Assembly: GCF_003201105.1 (NCBI RefSeq)
Contig: NZ_QICJ01000002.1
Coordinates: forward strand, 558,001 to 622,000
DNA: 64,000 nt
Source of the DNA: Dyella sp. AtDHG13
Lineage (GTDB): Bacteria; Pseudomonadota; Gammaproteobacteria; Xanthomonadales; Rhodanobacteraceae
Reading direction: 5' to 3'
Below the pieces are notes generated by a model, which was given only the letters and a program-made list of their open reading frames with translations, was not told the DNA's origin and ran no database searches. The number at the start of each line of letters is the position of its first letter. Position 1 is the stretch's first letter. This document shows, in pieces, positions 39,138 to 48,945 of the stretch. The position numbers and the translations under genes are program-made.

Positions 39138-39605
39138 ATGTTCACCCCTCGCCTCGCCGTGTTGTCGCTGGCAGCCCTGCTGGCCGCCAGCCCGTTCGCC
39201 GCCAGCGCCCAGTCGTCGCGCAATGGCGTGCTGGTCCGCAACGACGGCATCTACCTCCGCTGTGACCAGTGCGGCACGGTGGAATCCATCGACCAGAACA
39301 TTACCCAGGGCCACGACCACAGCATGGCCGGCACCATCATCGGCGGCATCGCCGGCGGCGTGCTGGGCAACCAGGTCGGCAAGGGCAAGGGCAATACCCT
39401 CGCCACCGTGGCGGGCGCCGTGGGCGGCGGCTACGCCGGCAATCGCATCGGCGCGAACAGCGGCCGCCCGAATGCCAGCTACACGCTGCGCATCCGCATG
39501 GGCAACGGTTCCTACGCCAACGTGACCGTGCCGGACGCCAGCGCCATCCGCCAGGGCGACCTGGTGCAGATCGACCCACAGGGCAATATCGTCCGCATCC
39601 AGTAA
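39138..39605 (+). CDS. Secreted glycine-zipper 2TM domain protein
   Basis: 155-residue exported protein. The signal peptide MFTPRLAVLSLAALLAASPF is probably cut after SAQ by signal peptidase I; there is no lipobox. Residues 40-50 hold YLRCDQCGTVES, a CxxC motif. The glycine-zipper helix pair IIGGIAGGVLGNQVG and [15 protein letters not shown] follows, and a C-terminal beta region ends VDPQG-like (QIDPQGNIVRIQ). ATG 39138 has GGAGAG seven bases upstream. Closely related in layout to the lipoprotein at 54492-54944. Confidence 0.85.
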   Translation: MFTPRLAVLSLAALLAASPFAASAQSSRNGVLVRNDGIYLRCDQCGTVESIDQNITQGHDHSMAGTIIGGIAGGVLGNQVGKGKGNTLATVAGAVGGGYAGNRIGANSGRPNASYTLRIRMGNGSYANVTVPDASAIRQGDLVQIDPQGNIVRIQ

Positions 39606-39628
39606 TGCGACGCGCGCTTGTTCCCACG

Positions 39629-39658
39629 AAAAAGCCGACCCTCGGGTCGGCTTTTTTT
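39629..39658. terminator. Bidirectional intrinsic terminator
   Basis: AAAGCCGACC/GGTCGGCTTT forms a 10-bp stem with a CTCG loop, followed by seven T on the plus strand and AAAAA (T tract on the minus strand) before it. It lies between the glycine-zipper gene and the convergent lpxK. Confidence 0.92.
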
Positions 39659-39668
39659 GTGCCAAGGA

Positions 39669-40649
39669 TCAGCGCTCCAGGCGCCGCAAGCTTGCCTCGA
39701 TGTCGTCGAAGAAGGCCCGCGGCAATACCGCCCGCACCGGCACGGCCCACCAGTGCGGCTGCGCGAACGCCCGGCATTTCACTGCATCCTTCTCGGTCAT
39801 CAGCACGGGCATGTCGTCGCCAAAGGCGAGGTCGCCCGGCACGAACGCATGGTGATCGGGAAAGGCGTGCTCGATCACCTGCAACCCCTGCGCGCGCAGG
39901 CTGGCGAAAAAGCGCACGGGATGGCCGATGGCGGCGACCGCGTGCACGGTCTGTCCGGCAAGCTCCGCCAGCGGGCGGGTGTGATCGTCGATCAGCGCGC
40001 GGATGTGGCCGCCCTTGAGCTCCATCGCCACGTCACCCGGCGCCACCACGCCGCCGTTGCATACGCGATAGCTGACCGTGCGCAGGCGCGACATCGGCTC
40101 ACGCAGCGGGCCTGCCGGCAGCAGGCGCCCATTGCCGAAACGCCGCACGCCATCGATCACGCAAATCTCAAAGTCACGGGCCAGCGCATAGTGCTGCAAG
40201 CCATCGTCCGCGATCACCACATCGCAACCCGCGGCGAGCAGCAGCTTCGCCGCCGCTGGCCGGTCACGCCCGACGGCCACCGGCACGCCACTGGCGCGAA
40301 TCAGGCAAGGCTCGTCGCCGACCCGCGCAGGATCGGGCAGTTCATCCAGCAGCAACGGTTCTTTCTGCGAACCGCCATACCCGCGGCTCACCACGCCGGG
40401 CGTGTAGCCGCGCTTGCGCAGCGCATCCGCCAGGGCGATGGTCAACGGCGTCTTGCCGGTGCCGCCCACGCTCACATTGCCGATCACCACCACCGGCACC
40501 GGCAGGCGCACGCTGCGCAGTACGCCGAGGCGATACAGGCCACGCCGCAGCGCCGTCACTGCGCCGTAGAGCCACGAAAGCGGCGTGGTCCACCATGGCG
40601 CTCGCGCCGTGCCGTACCACGCCGATTCGAGCCGCTCGGCCAGCGTCAT
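39669..40649 (-). CDS. lpxK: Tetraacyldisaccharide 4'-kinase
   Basis: Membrane-bound kinase that phosphorylates the lipid A disaccharide to make lipid IVA. The 326 residues have the Walker A sequence VIGNVSVGGTGKTPLTIAL near residue 55, VVSRGYGG, and the conserved DVVIADDGLQHY. It lies 9 bases after msbA. In relatives kdsB often follows; here the operon ends at a terminator. Confidence 0.96.
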   Translation of the reverse strand: MTLAERLESAWYGTARAPWWTTPLSWLYGAVTALRRGLYRLGVLRSVRLPVPVVVIGNVSVGGTGKTPLTIALADALRKRGYTPGVVSRGYGGSQKEPLLLDELPDPARVGDEPCLIRASGVPVAVGRDRPAAAKLLLAAGCDVVIADDGLQHYALARDFEICVIDGVRRFGNGRLLPAGPLREPMSRLRTVSYRVCNGGVVAPGDVAMELKGGHIRALIDDHTRPLAELAGQTVHAVAAIGHPVRFFASLRAQGLQVIEHAFPDHHAFVPGDLAFGDDMPVLMTEKDAVKCRAFAQPHWWAVPVRAVLPRAFFDDIEASLRRLER

Positions 40650-40658
40650 GCGACGGCC

Positions 40659-42437
40659 TCAGTCACCGGGCTGGCTGTGGAACTGCATGCGATGCAGCGC
40701 GGCGTACTGGCCGCCCAGCGCCAGCAACTGCTCGTGGGTGCCACGCTCGACGATGTGCCCGCGCTCCATCACTGCAATCTGGTCGGCATGCTCGATGGTG
40801 GACAGGCGATGGGCGATCACCAGCGTCGTGCGATCGCGCATCAGGCCTTGCAGGGCCTGCTGGATCAGCCGCTCGGATTCGGTGTCCAGCGCGCTGGTGG
40901 CTTCGTCCAGCACCAGGATCGGCGCGTTCTTCAGGATGGCGCGCGCAATGGCGATGCGCTGGCGCTGGCCGCCCGAAAGCCTGTTGCCGCCCTCGCCGAT
41001 CTGGCTGTGGATGCCCTCCGGCAGGCCCGCGATGAATTCCATCGCGTGCGCCGCCTCGGCGGCCGCGATGATCTCCTGCTCGCTGGCGCCGGCCAGCTCG
41101 CCATAGGCGATGTTTTCCGCCACCGTGCCGTCGAACAGCACCACGTTCTGGCCTACCCACGCGATCTGCCGGCGCAACGAGGCCAGGGTGTAGTTCTCGT
41201 AGTTTTCGCCATCGAGCAGGATGCGCCCGCTGGACGGTTCGTTGAATCGCGGCAGCAGGCTGACCAGGCTGCTCTTGCCGCTGCCCGAACGTCCCACCAG
41301 CGCCGTCACCGTGCCCGGCGCGCAGTGCAGGTCGATGGACGCCAGCGCCTGGAAATCGCCCACGGGATAAACCAGGCCGACCTTGTCGAAACGCAGGTCG
41401 CCCCGGGTGCGTTCCAGCACCTTGGTGCCGTTGTCCACTTCCGCGGGCAGGTCCATCACGCCGAACAGGTTCTCGGCTGCCGAGATGCCCGTCTGCAAGG
41501 TGGATTGCACGTTGGTCAGGCGCTTCAGCGACGACAGCATGCCGCCCATGGCGGTGAGCACGGCGATGAACACGCCCGGCGAGATGTGATCGATCTGCGA
41601 TGGCCGCGACGCAAGGAACACCATGCCCGCCAACGCCAGCGACGCCACCGTCTGGATGGACGAACCGGAAATGGCGCTGGTGGCGATGACCTTCATGTTG
41701 AGGTAGCGCGCGCGGTCGGAGACCTGCTTGAAGCGCTCGTCCGCCTGCTGCTGGCCGCCGTAGATGCGCACCTCGCGGTTGGCCTTGATCATCTCGTCCA
41801 CCGTGCCGGTGACCGAGCCCATCATGCCCTGGATGCGCCGGCTGACCACGCGGTAGCGGCGGCTCACCGCCGAGGCGATAAGCACGATCGCCGGCACCAG
41901 GATCAGCAAGGCGGTGGTGAGGTACACGCTCTTCTGCAGCATCACCACGATCATGCCGATGACGGTGATGCTCTCCGTCACGGCTACTTTCAACGCATCG
42001 GTGGACGCGCCCGCCACCTGCTCACTGGTGTAGGTGATGCGCGAGACCTGGTGGCCGGAGTGCTCGCTGCCGAAGAACGACGCGGGCAGGCGCAGGTAGG
42101 CGGCAAACACGTCGCGCTGCATGGACTGCACCACGTTGCGCGCCACGTAGCCCATGCCATAGTTGCTGATGAGGATGGCGATGCCGCGCACCGCGAAAAT
42201 GCCGATGATCCACCACGGCATCCAGCGGATGAGGTACGGGTCCTTCTTCTCCAGCAGCTGGTCCATGATGGGTTGCAGCTTGCTGGTGAACAGCGCCAGC
42301 GCGCCGCCATCCAGCGCAAAACCGAAGATGGCGATCAGGATCACCGGCCAGTAGCGGGCGGAATAACCCAGCAACCGCTTGTAGACCTGCCGGCTTTTTG
42401 CATCCCACAGGGCGACTTTCTTCTTGCCGTCGCTCAT
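40659..42437 (-). CDS. msbA: Lipid A export ATP-binding/permease protein MsbA
   Basis: ABC exporter that flips lipid A-core across the inner membrane. The 592 residues have six helices to about residue 310, then an ATPase domain with Walker A VGRSGSGKSSLVSL, signature NRLSGGQRQRIAIARA and Walker B ILVLDEATSALDTESE. Its ATG overlaps the exbD stop by 4 bases. Setting among lpxK and exbBD is typical of Xanthomonadales. Confidence 0.96.
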   Translation of the reverse strand: MSDGKKKVALWDAKSRQVYKRLLGYSARYWPVILIAIFGFALDGGALALFTSKLQPIMDQLLEKKDPYLIRWMPWWIIGIFAVRGIAILISNYGMGYVARNVVQSMQRDVFAAYLRLPASFFGSEHSGHQVSRITYTSEQVAGASTDALKVAVTESITVIGMIVVMLQKSVYLTTALLILVPAIVLIASAVSRRYRVVSRRIQGMMGSVTGTVDEMIKANREVRIYGGQQQADERFKQVSDRARYLNMKVIATSAISGSSIQTVASLALAGMVFLASRPSQIDHISPGVFIAVLTAMGGMLSSLKRLTNVQSTLQTGISAAENLFGVMDLPAEVDNGTKVLERTRGDLRFDKVGLVYPVGDFQALASIDLHCAPGTVTALVGRSGSGKSSLVSLLPRFNEPSSGRILLDGENYENYTLASLRRQIAWVGQNVVLFDGTVAENIAYGELAGASEQEIIAAAEAAHAMEFIAGLPEGIHSQIGEGGNRLSGGQRQRIAIARAILKNAPILVLDEATSALDTESERLIQQALQGLMRDRTTLVIAHRLSTIEHADQIAVMERGHIVERGTHEQLLALGGQYAALHRMQFHSQPGD

Positions 42438-42865
42438 GGACCCGTGCCCGACTGCGTCGGCGTGGTGGCGATGGACAGCTTGGTGAAGCCCAACTGGCCC
42501 AGGGCGTCCATGGCGGTGACCACGTTCTGGTGCGGCGTCATCGCATCCGCGCGGATGGTGACCTGGCGCTCGCGGTCGTCACCGGCCACATTGGCGATGG
42601 CCTGCTTGAGCGGCTCCACGCCCTCGCCGTGGACTTCGTCGCTGCCCACGAAGAAGTGGCCGTCGCGATCCACCACGATGGTGAGCGCGGGCGCCTGCAT
42701 GTCGCGTTCTTCCGCGCTGGCCTTGGGCAGGGTTACCTGCATCCGCGAATGCTGGATGAAGGTGGTGGTGAGCACGAAGAACATCAGCAGGGTAAGCAGC
42801 ACGTCGATCAGCGAGATCACGTTGATCTCGAAATCGTCCTGCCGGCGGTCATTGCCGATACGCAT
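42434..42865 (-). CDS. exbD: ExbD/TolR family biopolymer transport protein
   Basis: 143-residue single-pass protein that couples proton flow to envelope work with ExbB. One helix near residues 15-38 contains the proton-path aspartate in NVISLIDVLLTLLMFFVL; the rest is periplasmic. It follows exbB by 3 bases and overlaps msbA. No TonB gene is nearby, so the partner is unclear. Confidence 0.93.
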   Translation of the reverse strand: MRIGNDRRQDDFEINVISLIDVLLTLLMFFVLTTTFIQHSRMQVTLPKASAEERDMQAPALTIVVDRDGHFFVGSDEVHGEGVEPLKQAIANVAGDDRERQVTIRADAMTPHQNVVTAMDALGQLGFTKLSIATTPTQSGTGP

Positions 42866-42868
42866 GCG

Positions 42869-43537
42869 TCAGCCCGCGCTCGACTCGGAGGCGGCCGCCG
42901 CGCGCGACGTGCGGGTGCGCGGCGCGGGCGTCGGCTGGTTCACGGTCAGCTCGTCAAGCAGCTCGGTCGCCTGCTTTTCCATTTCCACGCAGTAGCCGGC
43001 CACCTTGGAACGGAAGTAGCGATGCAGCACGTAAGCCGGAATGGCGACGATCAGGCCGGTGGCCGTGCAGATCAGCGCCTCGCCGATGCCGCCCGCCATC
43101 TTCATGGGATCGCCCACGCCGCCGCGCATCACTTCCATGAACATGCGGATGAGGCCGATGACGGTGCCGAGCAGGCCCAGCAGCGGGCCGATCAGGGCGA
43201 TGGTGCCGAGCGTGTTGAGGTAGCGCTCCATGCGATGGACGACATGGCGGCCCGTATCCTCGATGCGCTCCTTGATGAGTTCACGCGGACGGTTGCGCAC
43301 GGCCAGGGCCGAGGCCAGCAGTTCGCCGAGCGGCGAGCCATTCGCCAGCGTGGCGAGGTGGTTTGGATCCAGCTGCCCCGAGCGCGCCCAGTTGCGCACT
43401 TCCTCGCCCAGGCCGGGCGGCAGCACGGATTTGCGGCGCAGGGTCCAGCAACGCTCCAGCACGATCGCCAGCGCGACCGCCGAACAGATCAGGATGGGCA
43501 GCATCGCCCAGCCACCAGCCATCAGGATTTCCAGCAC
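42869..43537 (-). CDS. exbB: MotA/TolQ/ExbB family proton channel protein
   Basis: 222-residue channel partner of ExbD with three helices: about 5-25, 105-135 (LNTLGTIALIGPLLGLLGTV, the family signature) and 150-175 (ICTATGLIVAIPAYVLHRYF). The C-terminal 20 residues are Pro/Arg/Ser-rich. First gene of the exbB-exbD-msbA-lpxK operon; 146 bases without a gene separate it from comEC. Confidence 0.94.
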   Translation of the reverse strand: MLEILMAGGWAMLPILICSAVALAIVLERCWTLRRKSVLPPGLGEEVRNWARSGQLDPNHLATLANGSPLGELLASALAVRNRPRELIKERIEDTGRHVVHRMERYLNTLGTIALIGPLLGLLGTVIGLIRMFMEVMRGGVGDPMKMAGGIGEALICTATGLIVAIPAYVLHRYFRSKVAGYCVEMEKQATELLDELTVNQPTPAPRTRTSRAAAASESSAG

Positions 43538-43683
43538 AACGACTCCGGGTCGCTCAGATAGTCAGGGAAGCTCGCATCATATCAGTCTCACCCCGCCGTT
43601 CCGCGGCACCGGTGGCAGTTGCGAAAAGCGTGTGAAGAGGCTTTTTGGGGGCCGGATGGACCGCTTGCAAGGCCGCCACGGAC

Positions 43684-45981
43684 TCATTCGCGCCAGTAGC
43701 GAGACTGGCGCTGTCGCCAGGTCGCGGCGACGCGAGGCGGCCCGTCCGGCGGCGCATCCACCTGGATCGCGCCGGCGGTCGCCGTATTCAGCCAGGGCAC
43801 GCCGGCCTCGTCATAGCGCTGCATGACGGCCGCATTGGGGTGGTGGAAGCGGTTGCGCCATCCCGCCGATACCAGCGCCAAGGTTGGCGATGTGGAGCGA
43901 ATGAACCCGACGCTGGATGAGGTCTTGCTGCCGTGATGCGGCACGGACAACACCAGCGGCCCGCCGGAAGGTATCGCCGCCGCCACGGTCGGTTCCACTG
44001 CGGAGGTGATATCGCCGGTCAGCAAGGCGCGGCCGCCCTTCCCTTCGACCAGCAGCACGCAGGACCGATCGTTCGCCGGCCCGCCCTGCTTGCCCGACGG
44101 CAATATCTGCACGGTCACGCCATCCCACTGCCAGCGCTTGCCGGGTTCACAGGCCGCCATGGCAATGGGCAAGCGCTCCGGCTCGCCGGATATGCGCTCG
44201 GCTTCGGGAAACGCCGCCGCCACGGCCGGTATGCCACCCGCGTGATCGTTGTCCGCGTGACTGGCGACGATCAGGTCCACCCGCCCAATGCCCAGCGCAT
44301 GCAGCGAAGGCAGCACGGCGGCCTCGCCAAGATCGAAATCCGAGGGATAACGGGCTCCGGCGTCATAGACCAGCGCGTGATGCTCCGTGCGGACCAGCAC
44401 GGACAAGCCCTGCCCCACGTCGAGCATCCACAGTTGGAATCCGCCCGCCACCGGAAGACTCCGCGGTGGAAACAGCAGCGGCAGGAACAGCAGGCCGCCC
44501 AGCCAACGCATGGGCACGCCACGCGGCATGAACAGCCACAGCGCACCCAGTGTGGCGAACAGCAAGGCCCATCCGCCGACTTCAGGCAAGTACCAGTGTG
44601 CGCCCGGCCAAGTGGCCATGCGCTCCAGCAGCCACCACTGCGCATGCGCGAGCCATCCGGCGCACCAGAACACCGGCTGCGCCAGCGGCGGACAGAGGCC
44701 CAGCGCAATCATCCCCACCAGGGTCACCGGCACGATGACGAAGCTGACGAAGGGCACCGCGATCAGGTTGGACAACGCGCCCACCAGCGACGATTCGCCG
44801 AAGAACCACATGGTGAGCGGCAGCAGCGACAGCGTCATCACCAACTGGCCGGCCGACAGCTCGTGCAGGAAGCCGCGCAGGCCGCGGCCGCGCGTGTTCA
44901 TGCAAGCCATGAGGAAGGCAACGCCGATGAAGGACAGCCAGAAGCCCGCCGACAACACCGACAGGGGATCCACCACCAGCACCGACATCAAGGCGACGGA
45001 AAGCGTCTGCGGGCCGTTCGCATGGCGCCGCGAACAACGCGCCAGGGCCACCATGCCGATCATCAGCAGCGTGCGCACCGTGGGCAGGCCAAACCCCGCC
45101 AGCGCGCCGTACACGCCGGCGACCAGCATCGCCATCGCCGCCTGCGCCTGCACTCGCGGCACGCGCAAGCCCAGGCGAGGAAACAGCAGATAGACCAGGC
45201 GCGCGAACCACACGCCGAACAGCGCCGCCACGCCCACGTGGAATCCCGAGATGGCGATGAGGTGCGGAATGCCATTGGCCCGCGCTACTTCCCAGTCGCG
45301 CTGGCTGAGTCCGCGCGTGTCGCTGACGGAAAACGTCTGCAGCAAGGCCACGTCGTGCGGATCGTCCACGCGCGCGGCGATGCCGCGGCTGATGGCATCG
45401 CGAACCGCATTGATGCAGAACGGCGTGGCGCCGAGTTGCTCGTTGCTTGCGCCATTGCGCACATAACCGACGGCCACGATATGGCGTTCCAGCGCGCTGC
45501 GCTCGCTGTCCGCACCACCCGGATTGAGCATGCCGCGCGGACGCTTCAGCCGCAGAGTGAGCTGCCAGCGGCTGCAGGGCGGAATCTCCGGCGCGCCGTT
45601 GTACCAGTTCACCCGCACGCGGCCGCGCAAGGCCAGCGGCGTGGCGCCGAAGCGTGCGTCTTCGATATCCAGCAGAAAGCCGGTGGCGTCGTCGCGTGCC
45701 AGCGGCAGGTCAACGACGCGGCCCACGACGTGGATGTCCTGCCCTTCCCGTTCGCGCGGCAACCGCGCGTCCATCCCCGCATCGCCACGCCAGCATGCCC
45801 ATGCGATACCGAGCAGGCACCAGGCAAGTACGCGTCCCCAGGAACCACAACGAAACAGAGCGAGCGCCACGCAGGCACCGACACCACACACCCACGCCGG
45901 CGGCAGCGTGACCCACCATTGCACGGCCAGCACGCCGAGCAACGACATGACCGCAGGTACCAGGGCACCGTCCTTGCGCAC
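43684..45981 (-). CDS. comEC: DNA internalization-related competence protein ComEC/Rec2
   Basis: Inner-membrane channel for DNA uptake in natural transformation. The 765 residues have an N-terminal DUF4131 region, the multi-helix competence domain (HLIAISGFHVGVAALFGVWF near residue 225) and a C-terminal MBL-fold domain with ASHADNDHAGGIPAVAAAF near residue 580. All three parts are intact, so the gene looks functional. Confidence 0.94.
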   Translation of the reverse strand: MRKDGALVPAVMSLLGVLAVQWWVTLPPAWVCGVGACVALALFRCGSWGRVLAWCLLGIAWACWRGDAGMDARLPREREGQDIHVVGRVVDLPLARDDATGFLLDIEDARFGATPLALRGRVRVNWYNGAPEIPPCSRWQLTLRLKRPRGMLNPGGADSERSALERHIVAVGYVRNGASNEQLGATPFCINAVRDAISRGIAARVDDPHDVALLQTFSVSDTRGLSQRDWEVARANGIPHLIAISGFHVGVAALFGVWFARLVYLLFPRLGLRVPRVQAQAAMAMLVAGVYGALAGFGLPTVRTLLMIGMVALARCSRRHANGPQTLSVALMSVLVVDPLSVLSAGFWLSFIGVAFLMACMNTRGRGLRGFLHELSAGQLVMTLSLLPLTMWFFGESSLVGALSNLIAVPFVSFVIVPVTLVGMIALGLCPPLAQPVFWCAGWLAHAQWWLLERMATWPGAHWYLPEVGGWALLFATLGALWLFMPRGVPMRWLGGLLFLPLLFPPRSLPVAGGFQLWMLDVGQGLSVLVRTEHHALVYDAGARYPSDFDLGEAAVLPSLHALGIGRVDLIVASHADNDHAGGIPAVAAAFPEAERISGEPERLPIAMAACEPGKRWQWDGVTVQILPSGKQGGPANDRSCVLLVEGKGGRALLTGDITSAVEPTVAAAIPSGGPLVLSVPHHGSKTSSSVGFIRSTSPTLALVSAGWRNRFHHPNAAVMQRYDEAGVPWLNTATAGAIQVDAPPDGPPRVAATWRQRQSRYWRE

Positions 45982-46090
45982 GTTCCATCCCGTTCCGTGA
46001 AAAGCAACAGGTTAGTGAGTGCGCAGCGACAACGGCGCTGAAAAACGTGTAGGCGTCAGCGCCAGGGGCCGCCCGATGGCGGCCGGGAGG

Positions 46091-46801
46091 TCAGGCGAAA
46101 ACCTTGTCCACCAGCTCGCCGTTGTGCAGTTCGAGCGTGCGGTCCATCCGCGCCGCCAGGCGGTTGTCGTGCGTCACGAGGATGAAGCTGGTGCCGATCT
46201 CGCGGTTGAGTTCGAGCATCAGGTCGTACACCTGCGCGGCGTTGGTTTCGTCGAGGTTGCCGGTGGGTTCGTCGCCCAGCACCACGGCGGGGCGCGTCAC
46301 CAGCGCGCGCGCCACGGCGCTGCGCTGGCGCTCGCCACCGGACAGCTCGGCCGGCTTGTGATGCAGGCGCTGGCCCAGGCCCACGCGCCCGAGCAGCAAC
46401 GAGGCCTGTCGCTCCGCATCGCGGATCGACACGCCGCGGATCAACAGCGGCATGCAGACGTTTTCCAGCGCGGTGAACTCCGGCAGCAGATGGTGGAACT
46501 GGTAGATGAAGCCCATCGAGCGGTTGCGCACGCGGCCGCGTTCGGCATCGGACAGGCTGGACAGGTTGCGCCCTTCCACTTCCACCGAGCCCTTGGTCAG
46601 CGTATCCAGCCCGCCAAGGATGTGCAGCAGCGTGCTCTTGCCCGAGCCCGATGCGCCCACGATGGCCAGCGTCTCACCGCGATTCAACGTGAAGCTCACA
46701 TCCGACAGCACGTCGGTCTTCAGGTCGCCTTCTTCGTACGTCTTGGCGATGTGGCTGGCGCGCATCACCACGCCGCTGTGGTTGTTCATCGGCTTATTCA
46801 T
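46091..46801 (-). CDS. lolD: Lipoprotein-releasing system ATP-binding protein LolD
   Basis: ATPase of the Lol transporter that extracts lipoproteins from the inner membrane. The 236 residues have Walker [18 protein letters not shown], the LolD-type [14 protein letters not shown], signature [17 protein letters not shown] and Walker [20 protein letters not shown] 46801 overlaps the permease stop by 8 bases; an ATG at 46789 is the alternative. Confidence 0.96.
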   Translation of the reverse strand: MNKPMNNHSGVVMRASHIAKTYEEGDLKTDVLSDVSFTLNRGETLAIVGASGSGKSTLLHILGGLDTLTKGSVEVEGRNLSSLSDAERGRVRNRSMGFIYQFHHLLPEFTALENVCMPLLIRGVSIRDAERQASLLLGRVGLGQRLHHKPAELSGGERQRSAVARALVTRPAVVLGDEPTGNLDETNAAQVYDLMLELNREIGTSFILVTHDNRLAARMDRTLELHNGELVDKVFA

Positions 46802-48041
46802 AACGCAGCGCCTGCGCAGGCTGGGTGCGCGACGCACGCCAGGCGGGATAAAGGGTGGCCAGCAGCGAGAACAGGAAGGTGATCAAGGCCACCCAGCCCA
46901 CGTCGCCCGCATCGAGCTTGCTCGGCAATTCGCTGATGTAATAGACGTCCGGCGAGAGGAAGGTCACGCCCGTGACGTGCTCGATCCACTTCACGATTAC
47001 CGGCAGCTTCCACGACAGCAGCGAGCCCAGCGCCACGCCGAAGCCGATGCCGACGAAACCGACCAGCACGCCCTGCACCATGAACATGCCCATGATGCTG
47101 CGCGGCGTGGAGCCGAGCGTGCGCAGGATGGCGATGTCGGCCTGCTTGTCCGTCACCAGCATCATCAGCATGGAAATGAGGTTGATCACCGCGACCAGGA
47201 TGATCAGCGAGAGGATGATGAACATCACTTTCTTCTCCATCGAAATGGCGGAGAAGAAGTTGGCGTGGCTGTCCATCCAGGTATCAACGCGATAGACCTG
47301 GCCCAGCTGGTCGGCCAGCTCGCGCGCCACTTCGCGCGCATTGAACATGTCGTCCAGCTTCAGGCGGATGCCGGTGGGGCCGTCCAGGCGATTGAGCCGC
47401 TCGGCGTCCGTCATGTTGACCAGGGCCAGGCCGGAGTCGAACTCCTGCATGCCCATTTCAAACACGCCCGACACGGTGAAGGTGCGCAGGCTCGGCACGC
47501 TGCCGGTGATCGGCGAGGACTGGAACGAAGGCACTGCGACAATGACCTTGTCGCCCACCGCGACACCCAGTTGCATCGCCAGCTCGCGGCCCAGCACGAC
47601 ATTCCAGCTGCCCGGGGTCAGCCCGCTGAGCTTGCCTTCCACCATGTGCTGGTCGATGTCCGACACCTTGGGCTCTTCCGCCGGCTCGATGCCGCGGATC
47701 AGTCCGCCCGTGGAACGGCGGGCCTGGAAGAACGCCTCCGACTCCACGTAGGGCGCAGCGCCCTTCACGTGCTTGTTCGCCTCGGCGATCTTCACCGCGC
47801 GCGGCCATTCCTCCACCGCCTGCCCGGGCATGCCCGATACGGTGGCATGCGAGATGGCGCCGAGGATGCGCGAGCGCAGTTCGTCGTCGAAGCCGTTCAT
47901 CACCGACATCACCGTGATCAGCGCGGTCACGCTGATGGCGATGCATACGATGGACACAGTGGAAATGAAGGAGATGAACTGGTTGCGACGCTTGGCGCGG
48001 GTGTAACGCAGGCCGATGAAAAGCTCTAGCGGTCGGAACAT
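46794..48041 (-). CDS. lolC: LolC/LolE family lipoprotein-releasing permease
   Basis: 415-residue permease with one N-terminal helix (about 22-48, [20 protein letters not shown]), a large periplasmic domain to about residue 270 and three C-terminal helices. It starts [20 protein letters not shown], typical of the family. Only one permease gene adjoins lolD, where E. coli has lolC and lolE on either side. It could be a LolF-type subunit working as a homodimer, or lolE may lie elsewhere. Confidence 0.92.
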   Translation of the reverse strand: MFRPLELFIGLRYTRAKRRNQFISFISTVSIVCIAISVTALITVMSVMNGFDDELRSRILGAISHATVSGMPGQAVEEWPRAVKIAEANKHVKGAAPYVESEAFFQARRSTGGLIRGIEPAEEPKVSDIDQHMVEGKLSGLTPGSWNVVLGRELAMQLGVAVGDKVIVAVPSFQSSPITGSVPSLRTFTVSGVFEMGMQEFDSGLALVNMTDAERLNRLDGPTGIRLKLDDMFNAREVARELADQLGQVYRVDTWMDSHANFFSAISMEKKVMFIILSLIILVAVINLISMLMMLVTDKQADIAILRTLGSTPRSIMGMFMVQGVLVGFVGIGFGVALGSLLSWKLPVIVKWIEHVTGVTFLSPDVYYISELPSKLDAGDVGWVALITFLFSLLATLYPAWRASRTQPAQALRYE

Positions 48042-48109
48042 TAGGGCGGTCGCTTTGGAAGTTCGATGGGCTGGCCGCCCGAATGGCGGGATTATCGCCT
48101 GTAACGCGG

Positions 48110-48565
48110 CTAAACCGTAGGACCGCGTTCAGCCGCCAGAGTGCCCGATGCCTCGACCTGTGCCAGCCGCATGCGCAGGCGACGACGGATATCCGCATCG
48201 CTGTTGTCCGGCGCCAGCAGCAACAAGGCCGATTGCCGCCCCGGCAAGGACAACCGCAACCACACGAGCTTCTCGCCGATCACCCGGAAGGACGCCAGGG
48301 TCGCCACGACATTCTCGCCGGCACGCATCCGCAGGCTCCAGCTGCCATCGCGCGCCCAGCCGGCGGCTTCGATGCGGCGATCCGAAAAACGCATCCACGT
48401 GCGCCGGCAAGCGAGCGGCACGCCCAGGGTCACGACCAGCTTGGCCGGCCACGGCACGGCGCTCATCCAGGTCGCCAGCAAGGCGATCGGGGATACGAAC
48501 AGCAGCAGACGGCCCAGCCAGCGCGAAGGCCGGCACTCAAAGCCGATGGCGGGCGCGGATGTCAT
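48110..48565 (-). CDS. YgfX-like membrane protein
   Basis: 151-residue protein with two adjacent hydrophobic segments (about 17-52, GRLLLFVSPIALLATWMSAV then KLVVTLGVPLAC) and a short soluble tail. This layout and its position right after sdhE fit YgfX (CptA), the E. coli neighbour of sdhE, described as part of a toxin-antitoxin pair. ATG 48565 gives a 29-base overlap with sdhE. Sequence identity to YgfX cannot be judged here. Confidence 0.72.
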   Translation of the reverse strand: MTSAPAIGFECRPSRWLGRLLLFVSPIALLATWMSAVPWPAKLVVTLGVPLACRRTWMRFSDRRIEAAGWARDGSWSLRMRAGENVVATLASFRVIGEKLVWLRLSLPGRQSALLLLAPDNSDADIRRRLRMRLAQVEASGTLAAERGPTV

Positions 48566-48785
48566 CGATGATGGCCTGCCAGTCCGGGCGGCTCGCCTTG
48601 GCGTGCCCCATCACCCAGTCCCACAGGTCCGGGTCCTGCACGTCCAGCAGTTCATCGAAGGCCTGGCGCTGGGCTTCGTCGGCGTGGGCGAAGCGCTCGT
48701 CCAGCCAGCCGCCGAACAGCGCGTCCAGTTCGCGGGTGCCGCGGCGGGTGCGCCAGCGAAGGCGCTTGATGCGGGCTTCGTCCAT
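48537..48785 (-). CDS. sdhE: FAD assembly factor SdhE
   Basis: 82-residue factor that promotes covalent attachment of FAD to SdhA. The key surface motif is present in RRGTRELDALFGGWLDERF, near residue 14, followed by the helical remainder LLDVQDPDLWDWVMGHAKAS. It lies downstream of sdhB on the same strand, with 160 bases of repeat sequence between. Confidence 0.94.
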   Translation of the reverse strand: MDEARIKRLRWRTRRGTRELDALFGGWLDERFAHADEAQRQAFDELLDVQDPDLWDWVMGHAKASRPDWQAIIDDIRARHRL

Positions 48786-48814
48786 AAAAAACGCGGTGCG
48801 CCTCCTATCGAATA

Positions 48815-48937
48815 CTCCCTCTCCCCTTGTGGGAGAGCTTTGGGGAGAGGGGGCGAGCTTGCCTCAGTCGGGCAAGTGCCGACCTTATCGCGAGCACCCG
48901 CCCCTCACCCTTCCCTCTCCCAAGAAGGGAGAGGGAA
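48815..48937. repeat. CT-rich palindromic repeats between sdhB and sdhE
   Basis: Two inverted repeats: CTCCCTCTCCCC/GGGGAGAGGGGG (48815-48853) and, better, TTCCCTCTCCC/GGGAGAGGGAA (48911-48937), an 11-bp perfect stem with a 5-base loop. Both carry the same CCTCTCCC core. They could form an mRNA hairpin protecting or ending the sdhCDAB message. Confidence 0.75.
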
Positions 48938-48945
48938 CAGGAGCA

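Noticed and set aside
39618-42995. Long plus-strand open frame opposite lpxK, msbA and exbD
   Set aside because: Shadow of the minus-strand genes in high-GC DNA; composition is Arg/His/Gln/Ala-rich without motifs.
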